Assembly (NCBI RefSeq): GCF_026183695.1
Contig: NZ_JAPFRD010000011.1
Span: 186,001-250,000 of the forward strand
Direction: 5' to 3'
Source of the DNA: Alteromonas aquimaris
GTDB lineage: Bacteria > Pseudomonadota > Gammaproteobacteria > Enterobacterales > Alteromonadaceae
DNA: 64,000 nt
Shown here: one piece after another, positions 17,745 through 26,644 of the stretch
Position numbering within the stretch: position 1 is the stretch's first letter
Layout of the letters: every line of letters starts with the position of its first letter
Notes under the pieces: generated by a model
Databases searched by the model: none
The model's input: only the letters and a program-made list of their open reading frames with translations
Told to the model about the DNA's origin: nothing
Made by a program: the position numbers and the translations under genes

Positions 17745-18326
17745 ATGAAGAAGTTATTAGTCGGCTCACGTAATCCCATTAAAGTCGCCGCGGCAAAGCA
17801 GGCGTTCATGAAAGCATTTAGTACCCAATCCCTGCTAGCCGAAGGCATTAATTCACCTTCTGGCGTAAATCGCCAACCTATGTCGGAAGCTGAAACCAGA
17901 CTAGGTGCGATTAATCGGGTAAACGCTATTTTAGAGGATTCGCACCTTTGCGTAATGGAGACGGACTGGGTGGTGGCCATCGAGGGCGGTGCGCAGCAAT
18001 TTGTGGACGGTCCCGCCACGTTTGCCTACATCGCTATCTGGCATCAGCACAAATGGTCAATTGGTCGCAGTGCAAATTTACCCCTGCCAAGCCCGATTTA
18101 TCAGGCGCTCGAACAAGGGCAGGAGTTAGGTGATGTAATGGACGAATATTTTGGTACCTCAAACGTTAAACAAAAAGGCGGCGCAATTGGATTGCTGACC
18201 AACAACCTCGCCACGCGCCAAAGTGTTTATGAGTTAGCCATCATCCTGGCGCTGAGTAAGTTTCAACATGAGATTGGCTGTTCACCTGTGACGACTGTAA
18301 AAATTTTACTGATGAGTGCTGAATAA
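17745..18326 (+). CDS. yjjX: Inosine/xanthosine triphosphatase YjjX
   Basis: A 193-residue house-cleaning NTPase. It begins MKKLLVGSRNPIKVAAAKQA, the conserved N-terminus of the family, and has the conserved regions GINSPSGVNRQPMSEAET, VAIEGGAQ and the GAIGLLTNNLATRQSVYE stretch near the C-terminus. The enzyme hydrolyses ITP and XTP to keep deaminated purines out of nucleic acids. It follows yrfG closely, giving two purine-nucleotide clean-up enzymes together. Confidence 0.93.
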   Translation: MKKLLVGSRNPIKVAAAKQAFMKAFSTQSLLAEGINSPSGVNRQPMSEAETRLGAINRVNAILEDSHLCVMETDWVVAIEGGAQQFVDGPATFAYIAIWHQHKWSIGRSANLPLPSPIYQALEQGQELGDVMDEYFGTSNVKQKGGAIGLLTNNLATRQSVYELAIILALSKFQHEIGCSPVTTVKILLMSAE

Positions 18327-18469
18327 TTGCCCATAGCGGTCGCCAGCAACATTAAAAAAAGTTAACCTCATCAGTTATCTATCTGATTATAGGTTGGTAA
18401 TGCGGCTTCTAAAAATCTGGTTTCTAACTTGCAGGCAGTGCGGTCTCATTCACAAAGTCGGAGACTGTT

Positions 18470-19846
18470 ATGTCCAACACCGTTGAGACGATCAACCCAG
18501 CCACGGAAGAGACATTAAACCAATACACACTGCTTTCAGAGAAAGAGGCATTAAACGCAGTGGATAACGCCCACTCGCAGTTTCAAAAATGGCGAAAAAC
18601 CTCGTTCGCTGAACGCGCTAAACTGTTTCATGCGCTTGCTGACCTTATTGAAGCCCGCTCCAATGATTTAGCGAATCTTATGACCAGTGAAATGGGCAAG
18701 GTAGGTGCGCAGGGAAAACAGGAGGTGGCACTGTGCGCCCAAATTTGTCGCTATACCGCCGACCACGCTGAAGATGTCCTGGCCGATGAAAATCGCGTAT
18801 ACGAAGAAGGCACCGCCATCATCACCTATCAACCCATTGGGGTCATACTGGGTATTCAGCCCTGGAACTTCCCTCTCTACCAGGTGATTCGTTACAGCGC
18901 TTCTACCATCATGGCGGGGAACGTGGCGGTATTAAAACATGCTGCTAATGTGTTTGGTATGGCGCAAGCTGTTCAGCAACTCTATGAAGATGCTGGTTTT
19001 CCTAAAAATGTGTATCAGTCACTATTAGTTGACGGAGAAACAGCCAGTAAGCTGATTTCCCACGATGCCATTCGCGGGGTCTCGTTTACAGGAAGTGATG
19101 AAGTAGGTAAGTCTGTTGCCGAAAAGGCGGGTTCGCAAGCGAAAAAATCGGTTATGGAATTAGGGAGCAATGACGCCTTTATCGTGCTGGCTGACGCCGA
19201 TATAGATACAGCAGTTGAAGCCTGCGTGCAGGGAAGAATTATCAATAATGGTGAAACCTGTGTGGCAGCGAAACGGTTTATTATCGTGGATGAGGTGTTT
19301 GACCAGTTCAGAGATGCATTTGTTACCGCATGTAAAGCACTTAAGATGGGCGATCCTAGCGCAGAGGATACTGATATTGGTCCGATGGCTAGAAAAGACT
19401 TGCGTGATGAATTACATCAGCAGGTACAAGAATCGGTCAAGAAAGGCGCGGTGTGCAGCTTGGGTGGAGAGATGCCGGATCAAAAAGGTTGGTATTATCC
19501 AGTCACTGTGCTGGAAAATGTTAGCGCAGGTATGCCTGCCTACGACGATGAACTGTTCGGCCCGGTTGCCGCGCTGATTAGAGCAAAAGACACACAAGAC
19601 GCGATGAACATCGCCAACAGCTCACGTTATGGGCTAGGGGGTGGTATTTTTACCGCCGACAGAGACGAAGCCATACGCCTGGCGCGTGATGAGTTTGACA
19701 CCGGCATGGTGAATATCAATGGGTATGCATTGGCACAACCGAATTTACCCTTTGGTGGGGTTAAAGATAGTGGCTATGGCCGAGAGCACGGCGGCTTCGG
19801 TCTTCGTGAATTCGTCAATGTGAAAACACTCATGATTGCCAATTAA
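18470..19846 (+). CDS. NAD(P)-dependent succinate-semialdehyde-type dehydrogenase
   Basis: A 458-residue aldehyde dehydrogenase. Catalytic residues are visible: Asn in IQPWNFPLYQ, Glu in VMELGSNDAFIV and nucleophile Cys in NNGETCVAAKRF; the cofactor phrase SFTGSDEVGKSVAEKAG is also present. The sequence best resembles the Sad/GabD branch that oxidises succinate semialdehyde to succinate, although ELGSNDAF (instead of ELGG) is typical of a group also acting on related aldehydes. GGAG lies upstream of the ATG. It is a single gene, convergent with gspN, whose stop codon shares bases with this one. Confidence 0.9.
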   Translation: MSNTVETINPATEETLNQYTLLSEKEALNAVDNAHSQFQKWRKTSFAERAKLFHALADLIEARSNDLANLMTSEMGKVGAQGKQEVALCAQICRYTADHAEDVLADENRVYEEGTAIITYQPIGVILGIQPWNFPLYQVIRYSASTIMAGNVAVLKHAANVFGMAQAVQQLYEDAGFPKNVYQSLLVDGETASKLISHDAIRGVSFTGSDEVGKSVAEKAGSQAKKSVMELGSNDAFIVLADADIDTAVEACVQGRIINNGETCVAAKRFIIVDEVFDQFRDAFVTACKALKMGDPSAEDTDIGPMARKDLRDELHQQVQESVKKGAVCSLGGEMPDQKGWYYPVTVLENVSAGMPAYDDELFGPVAALIRAKDTQDAMNIANSSRYGLGGGIFTADRDEAIRLARDEFDTGMVNINGYALAQPNLPFGGVKDSGYGREHGGFGLREFVNVKTLMIAN

Positions 19847-20598
19847 AGCTTAAAACGTGTATATCCATCAGCTTCAGGTTGACCAAATAGTAAGGCGGCC
19901 TGGCTGACTTCTTCTGGTAGCGAAGGATCAGGCTTAAACTGACCCTCTACGCTTACCAGTTCAAATTCACTATTTAATCTGGCTTTAAGGGTTAGCCCTA
20001 ACTTATTCGGCTCATCAACGCTAACGCTTACACCTTGCCCGTCACACGCCAGTTTTGCGGTATATTCACCGAACGCGATGGGTCCCTGGGTTCCAGACAC
20101 GGTGGCATTTAACCAGTCTCCCGTTGCCTCAAGTCTGTGGCAATCTGGGGTAAACTCCAACTCATTCACTAACACTCTGAAACGCCCGCCAGCGTTAACA
20201 GGTAAGGGCAATTGCACTTCCGCCAGCACGCGATCGACTGGAAAATAAAGCGAAGCGTCCGCGATACGGATATTTTTGACATTAAATAAACTCACGCTAA
20301 TGGGTCCCATAAAGGCGACTTCTTCGGCATCCCGAATGTTTCCCGCTACGATATCAGCTTGTACCCTCCCGGAAAGAAGAGACCACGCCGAAAGTTGCCA
20401 ACGCACGTCTTTTACTGGCATACCTTGCACCACGACCTGTTGCACTTTGCCATCCCAAATGGTGCCGCTTACCCCGCTGATTGTGATGTTGGCGGGGAGG
20501 GCCACGCGGCCAAGAACCTGACTCGCTGGCACGTAGGCGAGCACACAAATAACGAAAAAAACTACCCCGGCAAGGGTAAATGAAAGCGAAGACTTCAT
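19843..20598 (-). CDS. gspN: Type II secretion protein GspN
   Basis: A 251-residue bitopic protein with one N-terminal membrane helix (about residues 7-26) and a periplasmic part including ISGVSGTIWDGKVQQVVVQG and VRWQLSAWSLLSGRVQAD, the GspN hallmark. GspN is an accessory part of the type II secretion machine. It is the last gene of the gsp operon; its ATG overlaps the gspM stop (ATGA type). The stop codon overlaps that of the convergent dehydrogenase. Confidence 0.93.
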   Translation of the reverse strand: MKSSLSFTLAGVVFFVICVLAYVPASQVLGRVALPANITISGVSGTIWDGKVQQVVVQGMPVKDVRWQLSAWSLLSGRVQADIVAGNIRDAEEVAFMGPISVSLFNVKNIRIADASLYFPVDRVLAEVQLPLPVNAGGRFRVLVNELEFTPDCHRLEATGDWLNATVSGTQGPIAFGEYTAKLACDGQGVSVSVDEPNKLGLTLKARLNSEFELVSVEGQFKPDPSLPEEVSQAALLFGQPEADGYTRFKL

Positions 20599-21074
20599 GC
20601 TTTTCCTAACTGTAAGCGTCTGATTTTAACCTGTCCTGGTTCATCCGCTTCCGCAATGTCTGCATTAAGAATGACGATGCCTAGCTTTTCCATTTCCTGT
20701 AGCCAACCCAACACGTCGTTAAAGGGCGCTTGATCTACCCAAACCTGCAATTCTTCACCTTGGGGCTGCATGCGGCTAATAGCAATATTAAAGCGGCCAG
20801 TCGTGCTGTTTACCACCTGTGGCAATGAGCCAGTGAATCGATTGGGTGTCCCGGCTGCGGCGCGTAATTGCTGAGCACGATTGGCACGCTCGCTTACCCA
20901 CTCAAGAAGTTTTTGCTGATTGGCCAAGCGGGTTTGTTCGCGTTCGAGCCCGGCGTTTAAGGGGGCAAATATTCCCCAATATAAGATAGCGATGAGGATA
21001 ACTACGCCACTTAACGCTACCAACATTTGTTCGCGTTCCGTTAGCGCGCGATATTTCTCGATAATTATCTTCAC
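20595..21074 (-). CDS. gspM: Type II secretion protein GspM
   Basis: A 159-residue inner-membrane protein with a short cytoplasmic N-terminus, one membrane helix (about residues 18-36: MLVALSGVVILIAILYWGIF) and a periplasmic coiled coil plus ferredoxin-like domain. GspM pairs with GspL in the assembly platform. The N-terminal phrase YRALTEREQMLV is characteristic. Overlapping stop/start junctions on both sides show tight coupling with gspL and gspN. Confidence 0.94.
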   Translation of the reverse strand: MKIIIEKYRALTEREQMLVALSGVVILIAILYWGIFAPLNAGLEREQTRLANQQKLLEWVSERANRAQQLRAAAGTPNRFTGSLPQVVNSTTGRFNIAISRMQPQGEELQVWVDQAPFNDVLGWLQEMEKLGIVILNADIAEADEPGQVKIRRLQLGKA

Positions 21075-22270
21075 GACTCACTCCGAATGGCTATGGTGCC
21101 AATAAACTCGTCTCCGCGATTATTTATAGCCCCGCTCTCCACTTCAAACCCGGCATTTTCAGCGTGTTTTTTAAATTGTTCAAGTGCTTCAAAGTTCTTG
21201 CCCGCTGCCTGCATACGAATTTCAGCGCGACTGGCATCAAAGCGAACCGTTTGCGGTTTAACCCGTGACTGGGTAAACGCACTGCCTAACTGACTGAGCA
21301 TCGCTAACATGGACGAGTTACCCGCCCCTGCTTCTAATTTGGTCATTTCAGACTGGACCGCCCGTTTAACGTCGCGATACACCCCGATCGTTGGAAAACC
21401 CCGTTTGACGGTCTGATCAATTTGCTGGGCCAACTGTGCATTTTGTTGTTTAAGCTGCATAAGCCTTACGCCTTTTTCAACGACGCTGGCGGTAAGAACT
21501 AATAGTGCCAGTATTGCGGCGACACGCCACTGCTTCCAGGCTGAATTATTTTGCCGTTTGACTTTGTATTCGCCTTGCAGCAGATTGAATGAAACGCTGT
21601 TCGCGGTCGTCGCTAGCGTCAACATAGGCAGTTCCACCGCCTCGTTTACTATTTCGGTATTAGGGATGTCTTGCAATGCATATTGCGAGTAGTTTTTAAT
21701 CTGTAACGGTGCTTTTTGACCTTGACTGTAATGCGCTACCGCGGGGAGGATCCAGTCAACCTCGCCTTGTAAACCACACCATTCATCCTGGCGGATTATA
21801 ATGTCGTGGCCCACATTCAAGACGGACCAGCCCTCACTAAAATGAGGCACGGCCAGCACGTCCGGAATAATCGTATCGCAGGAAAGTCCGGCGTCAGCTA
21901 ACCATACTTGCCAGGTCTCAAGCAGTGCGCGTGATACCACTGCTACCGCTTGTTTATCGTTTACCTTTGGGCCTAACGCAAAAAATTGTTTGCCGATATC
22001 CTGTGCCAGCTCCTCTTCCAGCATAAAGGGAATGGCAGAAAGCACTTTGCGACTCGCCCGCGGCGGTAAATTCACCCACTTCAATGCTATATTACAGCTG
22101 GCCACCAGTGCGATCACCGGTCTTTCACCTGCGCGTTCTGCCAGCGATGATAGCTCAGATGCTTCGGCTAGTTCGCCTGAGGCAATCACTTCTTTTTCCG
22201 TGCTTGACCACACCAGCCAGCTGACAGGTTCGTTAATAGAGGAACCCAGCCTTACTAATAATTGTTCCAT
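21071..22270 (-). CDS. gspL: Type II secretion protein GspL
   Basis: A 399-residue protein: an actin-like cytoplasmic domain (about residues 1-235), one membrane helix (about 247-265, VAAILALLVLTASVVEKGV) and a periplasmic ferredoxin-like domain. GspL links the ATPase GspE to the inner-membrane platform. Its start codon shares a base with the gspK stop. Length is normal for the family. Confidence 0.94.
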   Translation of the reverse strand: MEQLLVRLGSSINEPVSWLVWSSTEKEVIASGELAEASELSSLAERAGERPVIALVASCNIALKWVNLPPRASRKVLSAIPFMLEEELAQDIGKQFFALGPKVNDKQAVAVVSRALLETWQVWLADAGLSCDTIIPDVLAVPHFSEGWSVLNVGHDIIIRQDEWCGLQGEVDWILPAVAHYSQGQKAPLQIKNYSQYALQDIPNTEIVNEAVELPMLTLATTANSVSFNLLQGEYKVKRQNNSAWKQWRVAAILALLVLTASVVEKGVRLMQLKQQNAQLAQQIDQTVKRGFPTIGVYRDVKRAVQSEMTKLEAGAGNSSMLAMLSQLGSAFTQSRVKPQTVRFDASRAEIRMQAAGKNFEALEQFKKHAENAGFEVESGAINNRGDEFIGTIAIRSES

Positions 22271-23334
22271 TAATCAATTCCTCCAAACTCACGTCTGATT
22301 ACTCGCACCATCTCCCCTTCAGGCGCATGAAACACCGACGTCAGTTTGAATGTCGCTTTATTGTAACGGGTCTTAGTGTGCAACATAAAATATTCCGATG
22401 ACACCGTAAACCAGGCTATTTGCTCATTGGTTAAGGAGAGCGCAGCGATATCAGGTTCACTCCTGAACTCTTCTACATTCTCCCATCCCTCCTGGGGTCT
22501 TGAGCTAATTAAGCTTTTTGCCTGTTGCAGGGATAATCCTGTTAGGCCAGCCATGACTGGCGCGCGTTCTTCGGTGATTGTGTTCACATTCACCTTTAAT
22601 TCGGTCACCCCTGGCACCACACATATAGAGGGCAAAATTTGATTCAGCCATTTAACTTCCACGCCATTAATCAGACGTAATTCAGATTGTGAGTACATTA
22701 AACCATTTGCCGCCAGATATGGAAACTCGCGTGATTCATATTCACTATCCTCTGCGCCATAAGGGCGCATTCTGTCATCCTCGTCCAGCCAGTCAGCCAG
22801 GCTATCACGCACGGTGTCTGCTGCGAAATTAGAAATATTAAACTCGGTCGCAAGCAGTAGACGGTGAAACGCCTCCATCGCTGGCGTGACGTCATTTGCG
22901 CTGCCATTGCGTTTACTTTTAGGTTTTCTGTTGCCACCATTACCCTCAGCGTTGGTGGTGTCTTCGGCATCGCGGGTGCCATTCGTGCTGCCCGCATCAA
23001 GAATAGCATTGAGGTTAAAACAGCTTTGCATATCCTCTAGAGTGGCGCTGATTGTCCCCCCTTCAACGGGATACATAAACTCCTGGGTCCAGGGTTGGTC
23101 CAGCGCAATTTTTTCGCGACTTTCCTGCATTAGCAAATCGATCGATTTACGGGCAAATTGTTCTGCACCCATCGCGTACCAGTAAGCCTGATTATTATCC
23201 TTTATGTTCATTGCGCGCTGAACTTGAAGCTGTAACCGTGATGCCATATCCGTGGCCAGCACTGAGACCAGTGCCACTACCATTAGTACAATTATTAACG
23301 CCACCCCGCGTTGTGGTGCAATACGCGATTTCAT
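22270..23334 (-). CDS. gspK: Type II secretion minor pseudopilin GspK
   Basis: A 354-residue minor pseudopilin. The prepilin leader MKSRIAPQRG is cleaved before VALIIVLMVVALVSVLA; as usual for GspK the Glu at mature position 5 is absent. The large alpha domain follows, with Cys residues in MQSCFNLN and PSICVVPG. GspK caps the pseudopilus tip with GspI and GspJ. A low-complexity insert of about 25 residues (AEDTTNAEGNGGNRKPKSKR) lies near residue 125. The junctions with gspJ and gspL overlap. Confidence 0.95.
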   Translation of the reverse strand: MKSRIAPQRGVALIIVLMVVALVSVLATDMASRLQLQVQRAMNIKDNNQAYWYAMGAEQFARKSIDLLMQESREKIALDQPWTQEFMYPVEGGTISATLEDMQSCFNLNAILDAGSTNGTRDAEDTTNAEGNGGNRKPKSKRNGSANDVTPAMEAFHRLLLATEFNISNFAADTVRDSLADWLDEDDRMRPYGAEDSEYESREFPYLAANGLMYSQSELRLINGVEVKWLNQILPSICVVPGVTELKVNVNTITEERAPVMAGLTGLSLQQAKSLISSRPQEGWENVEEFRSEPDIAALSLTNEQIAWFTVSSEYFMLHTKTRYNKATFKLTSVFHAPEGEMVRVIRREFGGID

Positions 23335-23969
23335 GAGCGACTTCTCAGAGTAAATTCGCGCCGAATTTTACCGAAGTCCTGAGTGTCTATTTCAAATGCA
23401 ACAGCGAGCGGCAAAGTGGTGGAGGTAAAGCTTTCTTCCCAGCTGTTCTCCTCATCGCTAGCGCCTTCGCGCTGGGTTACGGGAAGAAAATACACCCTAA
23501 AGTCGGTCACATCTTCCAGCATTATGCGAACTTTTGGCTCATACCCAATGACATTATCCACATAATTGCTATAAAGACGTTCGAGTTTGTTATCTACTAA
23601 GCGGTATCCCACATACTGTAACGTGCTGCGAGGCAGCATGTTACGCGGATTATGGCGACCACTGCGTACAAATTCTATGGCATCCGCTTCGCTTCCATCC
23701 AGTTTGCCTCCGCGCATCACCACTTCATTGATTTCCCCTTCAATACGCGTGGGCTTGGCGATGGCCTGCTGAATATCCCTTTCTAAGGTAAGCATAGTGC
23801 GCTGTAGCTCTTGTAATTTGGAAAAACGTTCTTCGGATAGCGCGTTACTGTCAATCACGGTGGTAAGAATACCTGTGGCTGCTAACCCAATAAGCGAGAA
23901 AATCGCCATCGCTATCAAGATTTCGATGAGGGTGAAACCGGTATGTTGGCGAGCTGGAAACCTATTCAT
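23331..23969 (-). CDS. gspJ: Type II secretion minor pseudopilin GspJ
   Basis: A 212-residue pseudopilin with leader MNRFPARQHTG and cleavage before FTLIEILIAMAIFSLIGLAA, retaining Glu5. The C-terminal part is a beta-rich head. It forms the tip complex with GspI and GspK. It overlaps gspI by 8 bases and gspK by 4. Confidence 0.95.
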   Translation of the reverse strand: MNRFPARQHTGFTLIEILIAMAIFSLIGLAATGILTTVIDSNALSEERFSKLQELQRTMLTLERDIQQAIAKPTRIEGEINEVVMRGGKLDGSEADAIEFVRSGRHNPRNMLPRSTLQYVGYRLVDNKLERLYSNYVDNVIGYEPKVRIMLEDVTDFRVYFLPVTQREGASDEENSWEESFTSTTLPLAVAFEIDTQDFGKIRREFTLRSRS

Positions 23970-24345
23970 CTTGCGAAGGTTTTGCTAAGTAGGTGGTTAT
24001 AGTAGTAAGGCTGCTCGAATAGTCTTCGTGTAAGCCCACGCTTACTTCAACAGCACGCAGGTCCTTATCGCTGGTTTGGATTACTTTTTGCTGCCAGTAC
24101 CAGATGCGGTCTGACATTTCCTGTTGGCCTTTTAGATTATTTTTTGGGGGCCAGGTGGGGTCTCTCAGCAAGGCATGTAATCGGTTATTTGCCACCCAGG
24201 TAGCAAACGTAATTTCTTCTATTTGCCCTACGCTGAACAAATGGTCGGACGCGGCTTTCATCACCGCGGTCCCTGTAATCGCAAAAATCAACAAGGCCAC
24301 CATCACTTCCAGTAAGGTCATGCCTCGTGGGAGCTTACTGGACAT
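23962..24345 (-). CDS. gspI: Type II secretion minor pseudopilin GspI
   Basis: A 127-residue pseudopilin: leader MSSKLPRG, then MTLLEVMVALLIFAITGTAV with Glu5. The conserved phrase TFATWVANNRL is the GspI signature. It starts the pseudopilus tip. It overlaps gspH by 11 bases. Confidence 0.95.
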   Translation of the reverse strand: MSSKLPRGMTLLEVMVALLIFAITGTAVMKAASDHLFSVGQIEEITFATWVANNRLHALLRDPTWPPKNNLKGQQEMSDRIWYWQQKVIQTSDKDLRAVEVSVGLHEDYSSSLTTITTYLAKPSQDE

Positions 24346-24976
24346 CAGGCGTCTCCAGTGGCCCTGCTAAAGTGAGAGGGGGGATATCCTCATTCATCAA
24401 CACAAAATAAGCGGGGGTCTCGCTGCCGAATCCAGGTTCGTAATTGAAGGTTAAGGTGAACGGGGTAACTTCACCACTGGACATTATTAGAACCTGGGGA
24501 GGCGGTAACGGTTTATCTTCTTCATTGCCAATGTTAACCCCTTCGTCGGACACACTTAATTCTTCATCAAATAGTTCGCGGTCAAATAAACGGTCTTCCT
24601 CCAACCAGGGCAAATCATCTAAATTAAGCTGGAAAGTAAAAGGTTCGGGCAGGGTACGTTTTTGATAAATGTCTTCTTCAATAACCTGCCAGCGATCGTC
24701 TTCGTCCAGCCGCATAAACTGATAAAAATTATCCTTTTCTTCAATGCGTAAGCCTAATTCCTGCTGGTTCAGTACGGCGAAATCACTGGCCATATCGATC
24801 AGTACTTGTAAGCGGGCGGCTTCCTGCTTTAACCGGTCTGTTTCGCTGCTGCTAAAGACGTTAAATACCACATAACTACTTGCCAGCCCAATCAATAATA
24901 AGACCAGCAAAACCTCAAGCAGCGTGAAACCACGCTGCGTAGACTGCTTGTAGAAAAGGTATCGGGCTAACTGCAT
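24335..24976 (-). CDS. gspH: Type II secretion minor pseudopilin GspH
   Basis: A 213-residue pseudopilin with leader ending QRG and mature start FTLLEVLLVLLLIGLASSYV. The QEAARLQVLIDMASDFAVLN region is typical of GspH. It is somewhat longer than most homologues because of an acidic segment near residues 120-160 (DRLFDRELFDEELSVSDEG). It lies 10 bases after gspG. Confidence 0.94.
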   Translation of the reverse strand: MQLARYLFYKQSTQRGFTLLEVLLVLLLIGLASSYVVFNVFSSSETDRLKQEAARLQVLIDMASDFAVLNQQELGLRIEEKDNFYQFMRLDEDDRWQVIEEDIYQKRTLPEPFTFQLNLDDLPWLEEDRLFDRELFDEELSVSDEGVNIGNEEDKPLPPPQVLIMSSGEVTPFTLTFNYEPGFGSETPAYFVLMNEDIPPLTLAGPLETPDVQ

Positions 24977-24986
24977 ACCACCAAAC

Positions 24987-25424
24987 TTAGTTTAAGTATT
25001 CGTTGATATTCCAGTTGCCGATATCGTCATCAGTGCCTGCTTCCTGATCCGGCCCATTGGAAAAAATGTCAATTCTGCCAAGCTCTCCCGGACTGATAAG
25101 GGTATAGGGGTTGCCCCATGGATCATCAGGCAACCGACGAATAAAGCCATCAGCAGGATAATTGCGTGGGATAGGGTCAATGGTAGGCGCGGTGACCAAG
25201 GCATCTAATCCCTGTTCCGTGGTAGGAAAAACATTATTACGTAATTTGTACATTTCCAAGGCGCTTTCCAGTTGCTGTATATCCACTGCCGCCTTCTTCA
25301 ACTGCGCTTCTTCCTGATTACCCAGAATTTGAGGTGCCACCATGGCCGCCATGATACCGATGATCAACAAGACCACCATCACTTCTATCAAACTGAAACC
25401 CGAATTCTGTCTAAATGCTTTCAT
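24987..25424 (-). CDS. gspG: Type II secretion major pseudopilin GspG
   Basis: A 145-residue major pseudopilin. Leader MKAFRQNSG is followed by FSLIEVMVVLLIIGIMAAMV with Glu5. The C-terminal calcium-binding loop is visible (IFSNGPDQEAGTDDDIGNW). GspG subunits polymerise into the pseudopilus that pushes substrates through the secretin. Its start shares the last base of the gspF stop. The prepilin peptidase that would process it is not in this window. Confidence 0.97.
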   Translation of the reverse strand: MKAFRQNSGFSLIEVMVVLLIIGIMAAMVAPQILGNQEEAQLKKAAVDIQQLESALEMYKLRNNVFPTTEQGLDALVTAPTIDPIPRNYPADGFIRRLPDDPWGNPYTLISPGELGRIDIFSNGPDQEAGTDDDIGNWNINEYLN

Positions 25425-26644
25425 TACATATTCACCATATTGTTTAACGCTAAAATAGGTTGCAGAATGGCCAGTACAATAAATAGTACTATTCCAGCCA
25501 TACTGACAATGAGCAAAGGCTCAAATACTTTAAGTGAGACACTTATTAACGACTCAAATTCCCTGTCCTGATTATCGGCTGCACGGGCCAGCATTTGTTG
25601 TAACTCACCTGACTTTTCCCCTGATGCAATCATGTGCATCATCATCGGGGGGAACATTTTTGTTTTGTCGAGTGACGCGCGTAAACTGCTGCCTTCTTTT
25701 ACGTTGATAGCTGCTTCCGACACTTCATTTTTAATATGCTGATTTTCTAGCACGTCACTGGAAATGCGCATCGCTTCGAGCAAGGGCACGGCGCTGGCCG
25801 ATAATATACTTAATGTCCTGGCAAAACGCGCAGTGTTAAGACCGCGGGATACTTTGCCTATAAGCGGTAACTTGAGAATAAGCTGGTGATAGCGAAGCTT
25901 CATCGCTGGTTGTTGCAATAGTTGCCGGATAAGTACGGCCAGTAGGATGAGAATAGCAGCCATGACTAGACCATAATCCTGTACGAAGGTACTGATGGTA
26001 ATCAATACCTGGGTGATAGTGGGAAGTTCTTGCCCCATATTATCAAACTGGCCAACAATTTTCGGCACCACCACGGTCAAGAGCAGGATCACGATAGCCA
26101 GCGCGAAAAACATCATTAATGAAGGATATATCATCGCCTGAATGATCTGGCTGCGAGTTTGCTGGCGGCGCTCGGTATAGTCGGCAAGACGGTTGAGTAC
26201 GGTATCCAGATGGCCGGACTTTTCCCCCGCCGCTACCATCGCCCGATAAAGCTCGTCAAATACGCTGGGAAACTCTGCTAATGCATCGGCCAGTCCATGC
26301 CCTTCCACCACTTTGCTGCGAACTGCCATCATCATGTTTTTCTGACGCGGCTTTTCGCTTTGCTCTGCAACGGCGAGTAAAGCCTCTTCAATGGGTAGAG
26401 CAGACTCTACTAACGTCGCCAGCTGTCGGGTCATCAAAGCTAACTCCGCGGCCGACACCCGGGGTTTGAATAAACTGAAAGACGATTTGCCGCTTTTACT
26501 GCGCTCGGCAACCTGTTCCACTTCAAGTGGAATAAGCCCTTGCTCACGTAACTGTTGCCTGACCTGACGCGCATTATCGCCTTCTAACACACCAGAGGCG
26601 TTACGGCCGGAAGTATTTAGCGCCTTATATGCGAACGCTGCCAT
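25424..26644 (-). CDS. gspF: Type II secretion inner-membrane protein GspF
   Basis: A 406-residue polytopic platform protein with two repeated cytoplasmic helical domains and three membrane segments (about residues 170-192, 222-242 and 375-398). Characteristic phrases include MAAFAYKALNTSGRNASGVL at the N-terminus and FPPMMMHMIASGEKSGELQ. It couples GspE motion to pseudopilus assembly. It directly abuts gspE. Confidence 0.96.
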   Translation of the reverse strand: MAAFAYKALNTSGRNASGVLEGDNARQVRQQLREQGLIPLEVEQVAERSKSGKSSFSLFKPRVSAAELALMTRQLATLVESALPIEEALLAVAEQSEKPRQKNMMMAVRSKVVEGHGLADALAEFPSVFDELYRAMVAAGEKSGHLDTVLNRLADYTERRQQTRSQIIQAMIYPSLMMFFALAIVILLLTVVVPKIVGQFDNMGQELPTITQVLITISTFVQDYGLVMAAILILLAVLIRQLLQQPAMKLRYHQLILKLPLIGKVSRGLNTARFARTLSILSASAVPLLEAMRISSDVLENQHIKNEVSEAAINVKEGSSLRASLDKTKMFPPMMMHMIASGEKSGELQQMLARAADNQDREFESLISVSLKVFEPLLIVSMAGIVLFIVLAILQPILALNNMVNM